Part shown: in pieces, positions 17,113 through 26,087 of the stretch
How the letters are laid out: each line of letters begins with the position of its first letter
How positions within the stretch are numbered: position 1 is the stretch's first letter
Source: an uncultured Bryobacterales bacterium
Lineage (GTDB): Bacteria > Acidobacteriota > Terriglobia > Bryobacterales > UBA6623
Assembly (NCBI GenBank): GCA_951813065.1
Contig: CATOTH010000005.1
Location: forward strand, 124,001-188,000
Reading direction: 5' to 3'
DNA: 64,000 bases
Translations under genes and position numbers: made by a program
The notes under the pieces: generated by a model
Databases searched by the model: none
The model's input: the letters and a program-made list of their open reading frames with translations, nothing else
What the model was told of the DNA's origin: nothing

Positions 17113-18401
17113 TGTAAGCATTCAGTGGGGGCGCGCAAGTTTGGTAGGGGCGTAGCGAAATAGGGCCGGATGGCCTGGGCTCAAGGCGTGAGCTAGGCTG
17201 CCAATGGGAGGGCCGTGGGAGACTCCTCGGCGGTGGCCGTTGTGGGGCGCTGGCTAGTGCCTTGCCAGCCGACGGGCGGCCGGCGGAGTTCTTGCTGGCG
17301 CTGCTCGTCCATCCGCCAGGGCAGCCAAGGGTCCAGCTCCTGGGGCGGCTCTCCGCGGTGACGGGCGCAGGCTCCGAGATAGTCCAGCACCCAGGTGTAC
17401 GGATTCAGGCCGTTCAGGCGTACCGTTGCGAGCACGCCGAACAGCAGCCCCGTCATGCTCGCTGCTTGCGGCCCGCCCGATCCGAAACTGGTGTAGCGAG
17501 CGATGACCGGGCCTCGCAGAACGCGTTCGCAAGCGTTGTTGTCGAGCGGCGCTCGGGGGTCGCGCAGGAAACCCCCAGGCCTTCCCGGTGCTCCAGCAGC
17601 GAGAGCAGTGGCGCGCTGCGGGCCTCCAGCCGGGCCAGTTCGCCGCCGTGCGGGTGCGGACGATTGAGTTCCAGGATCCACGGGACGCGCAACTCGAGCA
17701 ACTCCTCGCGCGCGGTTTGGAAGAGGCCGTCGAAGGCGGCCTGCAATTGTTCCTGCCGGCTGCGGAAGGTCGCGTCCTGCCCGTCCAGAGGCAGGCCGGG
17801 CTGCCAGGCCTGCCGCCGCCGCCGGGCCAGATGGAACACGGCGCCGATGCGGTCGAGCCAGGCGTCGGCCCACGGCTTGAGGTCCGGGAAGCCCGTCCCC
17901 ACCTTGCGGAAATCACGCCGCTGGTCTCGACCGGCTTCTGCGGGCCCCGCCCACGGCCCTGGCGGGCCGGCAGGGTCAGGATGCCGAGCCGCTCAAGCTC
18001 CTCCAGCAAGCCCTGAGCCTGCTGGATGCGGTTCCTGCCAGTGGGGGTCTGCCAGCGCAGGTGCACGCAGATGGTGTGCCCCAGCTCGGTGCGGCTCAGC
18101 TTGGGGAACGTGCCGACGGTTTCCTGAATCGCGGCGATCTGGCGGCGCGTCAGACGCTCGCCGCCGAACGTGGTGGAGCGAAGCTGGCGGATGCGTGGGT
18201 CCAACCGAGTTGCCCTCCCCCCCTACCTTGGCAGGCCGGATCGCCAAAGTTAGGGGGTGGCAGGAAAACCCTGAGCATGCGCGCTGGATCGCCCTCACGC
18301 AGCGCCGAGCTGCGAGCCGGGCGCCACTCCGGCACGAGCACTCATCCCAATGATCCGGAACACACCCTCCGGCTCCAACCCACCCCGCGTTGAATGCTTA
18401 C
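17113..18401 (-). mobile_element. IS66-family element, copy 2, internally deleted
   Basis: The two ends are inverted repeats: the left begins GTAAGCATTCAGTGGGGGCG and the right, read inward, GTAAGCATTCAACGCGGGGT; both start with the IS66 signature GTAA. The element is 1289 bp, short for an IS66 with a full transposase. No 8-bp target duplication flanks it (CTTAGCTT left, TCTCGGAG right). The right end lies 45 bases beyond the stop codon of the type IV secretion gene for VirB8. Its first 480 bases repeat copy 1. Confidence 0.7.
17193..18204 (-). pseudogene. IS66-type transposase remnant with a DruA-like N-terminus
   Basis: Three frames are needed. The first (from 18204) gives a helical N-terminal domain: RLTRRQIAAIQETVGTFPKL, SRTELGHTICVHLRWQTPTG, LEELERLGILTLPARQ, resembling the start of DUF4338/DruA proteins. 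A second (about 17900-17560) gives the IS66 middle (LKPWADAWLDRIGAVFHLAR). A third gives the C-terminus (APLDNNACERVLRGPVIARY). The DDE core between the first two is largely missing. The gene is dead by deletion and frameshifts. The pairing of this N-terminus with an IS66 C-terminus is unusual and is discussed in the findings. Confidence 0.65.
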
Positions 18402-18446
18402 TCTCGGAGTTTCCCAACGCAAGCCGCCAGACGTGCATGCCGGTCG

Positions 18447-19097
18447 TCACTCCACGATCCGGTCGCTGCGGAAGTACGTGACCGACAGGCCGATCGGGTT
18501 GACCAGCAGCAGTTCCTGAGGGGGTTCCGGCAGGAACCGGAACTCGAATTCCGACGTCCAGCGGGTCCTGTCCAGTTCCCGTCCCGTAACGTCGCGCCGG
18601 ATCTCCGTGAAATCCATGCGCCCCAGGTAAGGCTCCTCACGCGAGGGTTGCACCTGCACCGCGCCCAGCTCCACCTCGATCTCCGGACCCTCCCCGCTCA
18701 TGAACCGTGCCAGTTCCTTGCTGGACTCCTGCTCTGACAGCAGGCGTCGCGCCAGCGGCCCGTCCAGGAACAGCAGCGACTGCTTCCACGCCTCCAGCGC
18801 CATTCCCCGGCGGCGCTCCCGGTGCAGTAGCAGGAAGCGTCGGAGGAAATACTTCACCTCCGGCTTGGCCACGTCGGGGCGGTAGGCCGCCGCCTGGTAG
18901 TCAACCACCTCTGCCCGGCCCACCTCGTCGATCCGCAACACGAGCGGCGCCAGGTGCTCGAAGCGGTCAAACGTGCGCCAGCACAGCAGGAGGAGGCCGA
19001 CGCAAAGCAAGGCCAAAGCGCCCAACGCCAGCTTCAGATAGCGATTCGTGGCCAGCACCTCCGCCCAGATCTCGGCATACGCCTCTTGTGCTTTCAT
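18447..19097 (-). CDS. trbF: Type IV secretion protein VirB8/TrbF
   Basis: 216 residues from the ATG at 19097 (MKAQEAYAEIWAEVLATNRY); the frame is open further upstream inside trbL. One membrane helix (residues 22-40, LALGALALLCVGLLLLCW) follows a short cytoplasmic start. The periplasmic part has the VirB8 fold pattern, with EVKYFLRRFLLLHRERR and SEFEFRFLPEPPQ. VirB8 bridges the inner-membrane complex and the core channel. It is the last gene of the operon, 14 bp after trbL, and ends 45 bp before the IS66 element. Confidence 0.8.
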   Translation of the reverse strand: MKAQEAYAEIWAEVLATNRYLKLALGALALLCVGLLLLCWRTFDRFEHLAPLVLRIDEVGRAEVVDYQAAAYRPDVAKPEVKYFLRRFLLLHRERRRGMALEAWKQSLLFLDGPLARRLLSEQESSKELARFMSGEGPEIEVELGAVQVQPSREEPYLGRMDFTEIRRDVTGRELDRTRWTSEFEFRFLPEPPQELLLVNPIGLSVTYFRSDRIVE

Positions 19098-19111
19098 GCT
19101 TTCGCCTCCCC

Positions 19112-19999
19112 TCAAGCGCCGAAGCGTCGCACGGCCGCGGACGCGACCGCTCCCGCCCCGGAAGTGAAGCTGCCTCCGCCCTGGAACAGGGCGTTCGTCA
19201 GCGCATGAACCTTGCCCATCGCCAGTACCGCCACCAGCAGCACGACGGCGGAGTAGAAGAACCAGGTGACCTGGGCAGCCAGGCCGTCGGGCACGGCACT
19301 CCAAACGCCGTCGAGCATGAACGAGGTCAGTGCCAGGAACGTCCAGCCGACAGCCGTGTAGAACGAGAACTGCAGGTACGACCTCAGCCAGCCCCAGAAG
19401 AGGAAATCCATGCGCGGCACGAAGAGCCAGGGAATGAACAGTGGCCCGAGCACAGCGCAGGCTCCGGCCGCGACTCGGCCGGCGGCGATCGTGGCAATCA
19501 GCAGGGCTGTGCAGGCCGTGTTGAACAGCAGGATCACGAATGTCCACACCAGTGATGCCGCGCCGCTCAGGAAGTCGAAAAAGCTCCACGAGGTCAGATC
19601 GCTCCAGCCGTCATGAAAGGCCCGAGCGAAGTTCCAGTTGATGAACCCGTCGATCTGCCGGGCGTAGAAGTCGGCCGCGCGGATCGGCAGGGTCGAGAAA
19701 GGCATGCCGAGCCCGGGCACGTCAACGACGTAGAACCGCAACATCGCCAGGCTGAACGACATCGCCAGGACCAGCGGAACAAAGCGCGACCACGGCACGC
19801 CCTGGCCGCCAAGGGCGGTCTGTATCCCGAACCAGGCCACGGTAAGCGCTGCCAGGGCCCGAAACAGCATCATGCCCTCGCCGACAAACACCGGCACCAT
19901 GCCATTGATCGCGGTGTCGATCGCGGCGTAGGCCCAGGTCAGCGGAAACTCGGTCGGGTCTGTCGGCGGGACGGCCGGAGGGGTGGGCAGGAATTGCAC
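19112..19999 (-). CDS. trbL: Type IV secretion polytopic membrane protein VirB6/TrbL
   Basis: 295 residues with about six hydrophobic helices: for example residues 41-60 (GMMLFRALAALTVAWFGIQT), 75-92, 140-165, 175-195 and 245-262. The N-terminal 25 residues are polar and precede the first helix. The Trp in helix 2 (VAWFGIQTAL) and the IPWLFVPRMDFLFWGW segment match TrbL/VirB6 proteins. The protein forms part of the inner-membrane platform for substrate transfer. It is spaced 24 bp from trbJ and 14 bp from trbF. Confidence 0.8.
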   Translation of the reverse strand: MQFLPTPPAVPPTDPTEFPLTWAYAAIDTAINGMVPVFVGEGMMLFRALAALTVAWFGIQTALGGQGVPWSRFVPLVLAMSFSLAMLRFYVVDVPGLGMPFSTLPIRAADFYARQIDGFINWNFARAFHDGWSDLTSWSFFDFLSGAASLVWTFVILLFNTACTALLIATIAAGRVAAGACAVLGPLFIPWLFVPRMDFLFWGWLRSYLQFSFYTAVGWTFLALTSFMLDGVWSAVPDGLAAQVTWFFYSAVVLLVAVLAMGKVHALTNALFQGGGSFTSGAGAVASAAVRRFGA

Positions 20000-20023
20000 G
20001 GCGTTGGCTCCTCCACAGCCCCG

Positions 20024-20884
20024 TTAGGGCATCCGCCAGTTCGGGGCCGGGGCGGCAGCCACTTCAGTGCGGTAGTCAGCTGCCGCCTGCATCGACCGCG
20101 CCATGCGGTCGCGATCGCGCTTCAGGCCGGCTAGCTCGGCCTCAAGCAGAGCGTCGAGGAGCTGGTTCGTCTGCTCGGTGCCCCTAACTTGGCGTACCTG
20201 GCCCACGGCCACTTTGCCGAGCAACGCCGGCATCGCCTGCGCGGCGTTCGCCGGATTCAGTGCCGAAGCCTCAAGCTCCCCATTTGCCCGCCGCCGTTCC
20301 GGGGCGAGGCGACGCAGTTCTCCAAGCACTGTCAAGGAGCGGACCGACGCCGCGTCTGCCAGTTCCAACGTGGCATGCTCCCGCCGAACTCCATCCTGCC
20401 AGGGTCCCGGCAGGCTCGGCAGGGCCGCACTCCAGTCCGGCACGGCAACTCCGGCAGCGCTATAGGCGGCCACCGTTGCCGACGGACTCGATTCTCCGTT
20501 CAGCGCACGCGTCCACGCCCCGCTCGTCCCGAATCGGTTTGCAGTGGTGGTGCGCAGCCAGTTGGTCGTTTCCGCGCGGAAGCGCTGGAGGCTGCCCAGA
20601 TCGCGGAGCGTGCCGGCGAGCCCGGAGTAGTGGTCCAGCGTTTCGCTCGCCATCGAATGGATGCGCTGCAATTCCGCCAGGCGCTCCCTGGCCGCGTCCA
20701 CCACCGGCTTGGCCGCCTTGACCGTCACGGGCATCAGCCCGGAAGCGTTCAGGCCGCCGGACGAAAACCCGAAGGCGCTGCCGACCGCGTTGCCGAGGCT
20801 GGAAAAGAATGCGCCCCAGAAGGGCGTGGCTGGTGCTGCAATCAGCAGCGTCAAGATGCAGAGAACGGTGAGTCTTCGATTCAT
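20024..20884 (-). CDS. trbJ: VirB5/TrbJ-like periplasmic protein of the type IV system
   Basis: 286 residues. The signal peptide is at residues 1-20 (LTVLCILTLLIAAPATPFWG). The rest is mostly helical with long amphipathic stretches (ARERLAELQRIHSMASETLD, QLLDALLEAELAGLKRDRDR), the pattern of TrbJ/VirB5 proteins that sit at the pilus tip or assist pilus assembly. Sequence similarity in this family is low, so the call leans on signal peptide, helix content, length and its place between VirB10 and VirB6 genes. Confidence 0.65.
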   Translation of the reverse strand: MNRRLTVLCILTLLIAAPATPFWGAFFSSLGNAVGSAFGFSSGGLNASGLMPVTVKAAKPVVDAARERLAELQRIHSMASETLDHYSGLAGTLRDLGSLQRFRAETTNWLRTTTANRFGTSGAWTRALNGESSPSATVAAYSAAGVAVPDWSAALPSLPGPWQDGVRREHATLELADAASVRSLTVLGELRRLAPERRRANGELEASALNPANAAQAMPALLGKVAVGQVRQVRGTEQTNQLLDALLEAELAGLKRDRDRMARSMQAAADYRTEVAAAPAPNWRMP

Positions 20885-20897
20885 GGATTCCCTCCTT

Positions 20898-22106
20898 CTA
20901 GGGAATGGCTGCGGCGGGGCCGCGCCACGTGCGGTAAGCCGGAAGTTCCAGGTCCGCGGTCAGGTAGATGCGAAGCCGGTGCCCTTCCCGGACGGTTAGC
21001 CTGGGCATGCGGTTGAGGAAGCGGTCGAGCACTCGCTCTGCCGCCCCGGCAAGACCCGAGCCGGCCGCGAGGCGGGCCGACCCGAAGCGCGAAGTGTAGG
21101 CGTCGTGCGGACTGGACGCTTGCGTGAGCCCGGCGAGTGCGCCGACAGCGCCCGCGGCCGCAATCGCGGATGCGTAGCGGCGGTTGACGATGTCCTTCAA
21201 TCCCGTCTCGCCCATCTGGTTCAAGCCGGGACTCCGGTCCAGGCGCACGGAGCTTCCGTCCGGCAGGACCAACCTGTGAAACACCACCGCCAGCCGGGAC
21301 TGGTCGCGTTCCTCGATTTGGTGCACCATGCCCAGCGCGCGAGTGCCGCGCGGAACAAGCAGGCGCCGGCGAGTGCGGTCATGCACGTCGACCGAGACCA
21401 TCGCGTTCACCGGTCCGGAAAAATCTCCGCTCAGGCGATTGGTCAAGACGGCCTCAAGAGACTCCCCTTCATGCAGCGTGTACAGCGGCCCTTCGGGGCC
21501 GGCGGACTCGGCCTTGCGGGTTTGTGCCATCGGAGCAACGATCGACCCCGGTGCCGGCGCCATGGCGGGCAGCGCTTCCGGGACCGAAGTCCCGTCGTCT
21601 TCCGCCGGACTGCCGGGATCCGGGAGAGACGGCGGGCCGCCCTCTTCCCGGCGACTCTGAACGAGCGGCGGGGCTCTCAACGATTCATAGCGCCGGAGGC
21701 GCTCCTGGCGCGCGATTTGTTCCTCCGGGCCGAGAGCATGAGCCGCGTCCGCAGCCACCGGGGCGTATCGGCCACTGCCCGCCGTCAGGGGAGTCGGTGG
21801 ATGGGGCAGGCCGTCCGGACGCGGCTCGGGCCTGTGCGTTTCCGGCTCGAGCCGGTACGCGGTTTCCCGGGCGGCCTCTTCTTCGATGCGCTGCGCGGCG
21901 CTCTCCACCACGCCGGTGCCGACGAACGACCCGACGGGGACTGAAGCCGGGACGGCGGGCTCGGCCTCCGAGGACTCGGGCGGCTCGCCCGGAAACGTCA
22001 GCAATGCGATCACGATCGCGGCCGTGACGCCCATCAGCAGCCACGTCCGGGCCTGTGTCGGCAAGGCGCCGGCCGGCTTCGGAATCCGGTCTACGATGCG
22101 CTTCAC
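20898..22106 (-). CDS. trbI: Type IV secretion core protein VirB10/TrbI
   Basis: 402 residues. A single N-terminal membrane helix (residues 25-40, WLLMGVTAAIVIALLTF) is followed by a long Pro-rich linker (to about residue 220). The C-terminal beta-barrel domain contains LHEGESLEAVLTNRLSGDFS, RRLLVPRGTRALGMVHQIEE, LVLPDGSSVRLDRSPGLNQM and LTVREGHRLRIYLTADLELP, all hallmarks of TrbI/VirB10. The protein spans both membranes and gates the channel. Its ATG overlaps the end of trbG by four bases, so the two are translationally coupled. Confidence 0.9.
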   Translation of the reverse strand: MKRIVDRIPKPAGALPTQARTWLLMGVTAAIVIALLTFPGEPPESSEAEPAVPASVPVGSFVGTGVVESAAQRIEEEAARETAYRLEPETHRPEPRPDGLPHPPTPLTAGSGRYAPVAADAAHALGPEEQIARQERLRRYESLRAPPLVQSRREEGGPPSLPDPGSPAEDDGTSVPEALPAMAPAPGSIVAPMAQTRKAESAGPEGPLYTLHEGESLEAVLTNRLSGDFSGPVNAMVSVDVHDRTRRRLLVPRGTRALGMVHQIEERDQSRLAVVFHRLVLPDGSSVRLDRSPGLNQMGETGLKDIVNRRYASAIAAAGAVGALAGLTQASSPHDAYTSRFGSARLAAGSGLAGAAERVLDRFLNRMPRLTVREGHRLRIYLTADLELPAYRTWRGPAAAIP

Positions 22107-22924
22107 CGGAAGTTACCCCGTCCGTCCCGCAACCTCCGGAAAATCAGCTTGCGCTTGCCGATCTGCAGCCAGCCGTCCCCCAACGGCCGGCGGGTCACGT
22201 ACAACCCGTCGGCGTAGTCGTAGGGCACCATTGACGGCTTTCCGTCCCGGGACTCGTACAGCGCGGGAACCTCCTCTGGGGCGGCCCGGATATACGTGAA
22301 GCGGTCGTCACGCCATATCGCCCGGACCCCGAACGGCGCCGCCGTGGCCCGCTCGTCGAACTCGTAGTCAAATCGAAGGGTCGCCGGATAGGCAACGCGG
22401 AACGCCGCCACCCGGTCCTCGATTTGGCGTTCGGCCCGTTCGATCGCGTCACGGGCCTGCTTCCGGGCCGCGGCCGCTTCCCGCTCCAGCACCGCAGCTT
22501 CCCCGCGCGGCTCGAAACCCAGCGGCTCGAGGTCGGCCAGCAGGTCCTCGCCCGTTCCCGCCGGGCGCAGGAACAGCTTTAGGTCGGGCTCGGCCTCGCC
22601 TCCGGTTTCGCGAAACAGCAGCGTGTACACGTTGCCACGATCGGTGACGAGGGTCACGTTTGTGCTGACACCTTCGGCCGTCGGCTTGACAAACGCCAGG
22701 TTGGCGGCGCCCTGGACACTCCAGTACTCGGCGTCTCCGCAGACCCAGTCCAGGATCCGTTCTCCTGGCGGCAGGGCCACCACCGTCGCGAAGCGCACGC
22801 GGGCACGCACCTCGATCACGTCTTCGGGCCCGGCCTCGACAGTGCGCGCATTCAGACGCGCGCCCGCAAGCGAAATTGCCGCCAGCGTCACCGCTATGGC
22901 GGTACTCAAATGTGGGATTCGCAT
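22103..22924 (-). CDS. trbG: Type IV secretion core protein VirB9/TrbG
   Basis: 273 residues with a signal peptide (residues 1-27, AIAVTLAAISLAGARLNA). The N-terminal domain has FATVVALPPGERILDWVCGD and AFVKPTAEGVSTNVTLVTDR, and the C-terminal domain LRFDYEFDERATAAPFGVRA and GLYVTRRPLGDGWLQIGKRK. These match TrbG/VirB9, which forms the outer-membrane ring with VirB7 and VirB10. No separate VirB7 lipoprotein gene is visible in the operon. It lies 6 bp after the VirB4 gene. Confidence 0.88.
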   Translation of the reverse strand: MRIPHLSTAIAVTLAAISLAGARLNARTVEAGPEDVIEVRARVRFATVVALPPGERILDWVCGDAEYWSVQGAANLAFVKPTAEGVSTNVTLVTDRGNVYTLLFRETGGEAEPDLKLFLRPAGTGEDLLADLEPLGFEPRGEAAVLEREAAAARKQARDAIERAERQIEDRVAAFRVAYPATLRFDYEFDERATAAPFGVRAIWRDDRFTYIRAAPEEVPALYESRDGKPSMVPYDYADGLYVTRRPLGDGWLQIGKRKLIFRRLRDGRGNFR

Positions 22925-22930
22925 CGTTTC

Positions 22931-25345
22931 TCAGTCCTCCGTCAGAGAGTCGAGGCCGCGCTCGAAACCGAGCTCACGGATGGCGTCCCGGCGGCGGGCG
23001 GCCTCGAGGGGGTTCGTTGTGTACAGCCAGTAGCTGCGCCGGTCGACTCCAAGTTCCAGCACCTGGGCCGCGCCCGGCCTGTGCAGCAGCAACTGGCGTT
23101 TGGGCACAAGCGTCCGGACGGCTTGCGCTTCGGCGGGCCGCAATCCGAACGCCTCGGCATACTCGGAGGCATCCGCCTCGGGGTTCGCCAGAAAGATCTT
23201 CGTCAGGCAGCTCTCCGCCACCGTGCGGCACAGGCCGGTGTCGCGCACGGCGTCTCCCGGGGACTGCGTCGCCAGGATCACGCCGGCATTGCACTTGCGC
23301 CAAGTCTTCAGTCCCTCGGAAAGGTATGCCCCGATGCGGGGATCGGCCAGGAAACGCCACGCTTCGTCAACAACGAGCAGCTTCCACCGCTCCAGTTCGG
23401 CCGGCGCGGTGACGGCGGCGCCGAGTCGGTGCAATAGGTAGAACAGGAGGGCCCGTGCCAGGTCCGGCTTGCCAGCCGCCCCGGCAAGGTCGAGCGCCTG
23501 CCAGTCGGCCAGGGTCAGCGTGTCCTCGGAGTTGTCGAAAACCGCCCCGCGGACGCCATCGGACGTCCACGCCCCGAGCGGAGCCCGCAGGGTCGCGGGC
23601 AGGAGTTCGCGCAAAGAGGAGAGTGTCCGAGCGCCCGGCTCGAGTTCGTACAGCGCCAGCACCTGCGAGCGCACTTCGGCGCGTTCGCGCGAGTCGCAGG
23701 CCTTTCCCTCGATGTCCAGCAGGAGGCGCACGAAGGATTCCAGGAACTGCAGATTGTCCGCTGTGGGCTCCAGAGCCCGGAACGGGTTCAGGAGGCACGA
23801 CGGCTCGCCATTCGCTGGGGCCAGGTCGAGGTAGGCCCCGCCGACCAACTCGGTGAGTTGGCGGTACGAACCCCCCAGGTCGAGAATGCACACCCTCGGA
23901 GAGTACTTGCGGGCCTGCGCAAGGAGGAAGTTCAGCAGAAAGCTCTTGCCCGATCCTGTTGCGCCCACAACCAGAGCGTGCGAGATATCACCCGCGTGCG
24001 CGGTGAAATAGTACGGTGTCCGGCGGCGGGTCTCGAAGACCGCCCAGTGCTCGTCCCCGAGATGATCGTCACGGACATTGCCTTCGGGTACCGCCCACAG
24101 CGGCGCCAAGTCGGCTGCGACGGCGGCGGACATGTAGTTGCAGCGCAGCTGCCGGGCGTGACCTCCCGGGACCATCGCGAACCACGCGTTGAGCCCGTTG
24201 TATGTCTCGCGGTGAAAGCGCGCGTCGGCTGCAGCGGCAATGCGCAGCAATTCCGGGCGAACTGCGTCCAAGTCTCCCGGCCGCGCTCCCCGCAGGGCGA
24301 CGCAAAGGCTGTGCTGGCCGAAGGGCAGGCCCTCGACCTCGAGTTCGCGAAGGGCTTCGCCCAGTTGGTCGGCCTCGGCTTCCGCCGCCCGATCCTCAAG
24401 CGCGCCCCGGGCCTGAGGCGATGCCGAGTCCCCGGAAGCGTGCGCCATCATGCTGTAACGTTTCTGGTGGTAGTGTCGGCGCGCGCCACGAATCCGGCGC
24501 CCCGACGCTGCGGTATCCTCCCGGCGCCATTCGGCCGCTAGATCCAGTTCGGCGTCGAGATCGAGAATCCCCCCGAACAAGTGCGCGCGGGTGACCGAAG
24601 GCGGATCCAGCAAGGCGTAGGTCTCAACTCGCTCGGCATCGACCAGCAGGTGGTCGCGGTGAGCTTCCAGGTCACTGAGCGCGAGCTGACGGTCGAGCCC
24701 GTCCGGCCCCAGCGGCCGGGCCGTGTCCGCGGCATTCCGGGAGTTCGCCGACAGCGCGAGATCGTGGAAAAGATCCTCTCCCAGCAGCGGCTCCAGCGGG
24801 GTGACGTCGTCCACCAGACCGCGAAACGCCGCCACAGCGCTCTCGAATCGCTCGCAGGCCTCGGCAACCTGTCCCGCGAGCAGCCGTCGCGTGCGATCAG
24901 GCGAAAGCCACAGCCCAGCTGACGAGACCAGCGAACGCGCCAAGCCAGCACCGGCCTTGCGCGGCGGCTGAGGTGACAGCCGCGGGTCCCACGCCCAATA
25001 GGCCGACGCTTCGATCGAATACAGGCCCTTGCCGATGAGGGCGGCATTGCGATCGTTCTGCGCGCGTGCGGAAAGCGGATCGCCGGACGGACGTTGAGGC
25101 AATGTCCCCAGTCGCCGCTTGCGCGCTTGCCAGCGGATCCGCCAACCCGGCGCGAGGCTCTTCAAGGCCAGCGTCCACCGCAGGGCCACGCTGTCCAAAT
25201 CGTCGGGAGCGCGGCATTCGAACGGCGCGCCCCTCAACCGCGCCCCGGCGAGCAGTTCGCCGCGCTTTGTCAGCACGGCGCCTTTGCTGGCGAACCCGAA
25301 CCAAGGCAGTTCGGCGTGCAGCGGGTACGCTCCGTCCCGGCTCAT
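22931..25345 (-). CDS. trbE: Type IV secretion ATPase VirB4/TrbE
   Basis: 804 residues, normal for VirB4. The N-terminal half is the CagE/TrbE/VirB domain, and the C-terminal half is a RecA-like ATPase with Walker A VVGATGSGKSFLLNFLLAQ and Walker B WKLLVVDEAWRFL. The segment ILATQSPGDAVRDTGLCRTV matches the motif that follows Walker B in VirB4 proteins. It powers pilus and channel assembly. Its start overlaps the end of trbD by four bases. It is the only ATPase in the operon: neither a VirB11 nor a VirD4 gene is present in the window. Confidence 0.93.
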   Translation of the reverse strand: MSRDGAYPLHAELPWFGFASKGAVLTKRGELLAGARLRGAPFECRAPDDLDSVALRWTLALKSLAPGWRIRWQARKRRLGTLPQRPSGDPLSARAQNDRNAALIGKGLYSIEASAYWAWDPRLSPQPPRKAGAGLARSLVSSAGLWLSPDRTRRLLAGQVAEACERFESAVAAFRGLVDDVTPLEPLLGEDLFHDLALSANSRNAADTARPLGPDGLDRQLALSDLEAHRDHLLVDAERVETYALLDPPSVTRAHLFGGILDLDAELDLAAEWRREDTAASGRRIRGARRHYHQKRYSMMAHASGDSASPQARGALEDRAAEAEADQLGEALRELEVEGLPFGQHSLCVALRGARPGDLDAVRPELLRIAAAADARFHRETYNGLNAWFAMVPGGHARQLRCNYMSAAVAADLAPLWAVPEGNVRDDHLGDEHWAVFETRRRTPYYFTAHAGDISHALVVGATGSGKSFLLNFLLAQARKYSPRVCILDLGGSYRQLTELVGGAYLDLAPANGEPSCLLNPFRALEPTADNLQFLESFVRLLLDIEGKACDSRERAEVRSQVLALYELEPGARTLSSLRELLPATLRAPLGAWTSDGVRGAVFDNSEDTLTLADWQALDLAGAAGKPDLARALLFYLLHRLGAAVTAPAELERWKLLVVDEAWRFLADPRIGAYLSEGLKTWRKCNAGVILATQSPGDAVRDTGLCRTVAESCLTKIFLANPEADASEYAEAFGLRPAEAQAVRTLVPKRQLLLHRPGAAQVLELGVDRRSYWLYTTNPLEAARRRDAIRELGFERGLDSLTED

Positions 25346-25662
25346 GAGGTCTCCCGCTCGACGATCTCAACCGCCATGGGACCCTCCGATCGAAGGGCCG
25401 GGTCGTAGCGCCGGGCGCACGCGGCCGAGCGCAACAGGACCGCGGGTAGGGCGGGATCGCTACGGGTCGCCAGCAGTCCCGCGCCGTAGCCGAACGCAAA
25501 CAACAGGATGCCGGCCACGGGCGCATTGAACGACGAGAACGCCGCTGCCCCAGCGCATGCGGCCCCCAGGAAGAGCCGCCGCTCGCAACCCATTACGGTC
25601 AGCGGGCGGCTCAGGGCCGGGTACAACAGGTGCCTGGCGGGCGTGGCGGTGGAAGTGCTCAC
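25342..25662 (-). CDS. trbD: Type IV secretion protein VirB3/TrbD
   Basis: About 106 residues. The GTG at 25662 overlaps the TGA of trbC as GTGA and is taken as the start; a GTG at 25674 in the same frame is possible. The protein has two close hydrophobic helices (LFLGAACAGAAAFSSFN, VAGILLFAFGYGAGLLAT) preceded by HLLYPALSRPLTVMG, which matches the YxALxRP-type start of TrbD/VirB3. VirB3 is a small inner-membrane partner of VirB4. It overlaps trbE by four bases. Confidence 0.8.
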   Translation of the reverse strand: MSTSTATPARHLLYPALSRPLTVMGCERRLFLGAACAGAAAFSSFNAPVAGILLFAFGYGAGLLATRSDPALPAVLLRSAACARRYDPALRSEGPMAVEIVERETS

Positions 25663-25961
25663 GGGAACAGCCACTGCATGAAGTTGACAGCGCCGATCGC
25701 CATGCCGACACCGAATATCAGCCCCGCCAGGGCGCGCTTGCTGCCGCCCTCGCCGAACGCGAACATCAAACCGCCAACCACAATCGCGATCAGGCTCAGC
25801 CCGCGCGCGATCGGGCCGGTGAACGCGGTCTGCAAGACCGTCACGGCCTGCAGCCAGGGACTGACCGCCTGGGCGAGCAACGCTTGGGGAAGCGCCACCA
25901 GGACAGCCAGTAGGCTACTGGCGCGTCTTGTGGCGCGGAAAGGAAGAGAACGGGGCATCAT
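25659..25961 (-). CDS. trbC: Pilin-like VirB2/TrbC
   Basis: 100 residues from the ATG at 25961, which has a strong ribosome site (AAGGAGG) seven bases upstream; the frame is open to 26045 but without such a site. A signal peptide (LLAVLVALPQALLAQA) is followed by two hydrophobic helices, IARGLSLIAIVVGGLMFAFG and ALAGLIFGVGMAIGAVNFMQ, separated by a short polar loop (EGGSKR). This is the TrbC/VirB2 major pilin layout. It is the first gene of the operon, with the promoter at 26098-26127. Confidence 0.85.
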   Translation of the reverse strand: MMPRSLPFRATRRASSLLAVLVALPQALLAQAVSPWLQAVTVLQTAFTGPIARGLSLIAIVVGGLMFAFGEGGSKRALAGLIFGVGMAIGAVNFMQWLFP

Positions 25962-26087
25962 GGAGCCTCCTTGCTTGGAAATGGAATGGTCGAGAGTTCC
26001 GCGAGGGCCGGAAGGCGGGGCCGATCGGAGCCTGCAATGAAACAAAGGGTGTCGCTTCGCGCCGTCGCTCCATGCCCCGCAGAACTC

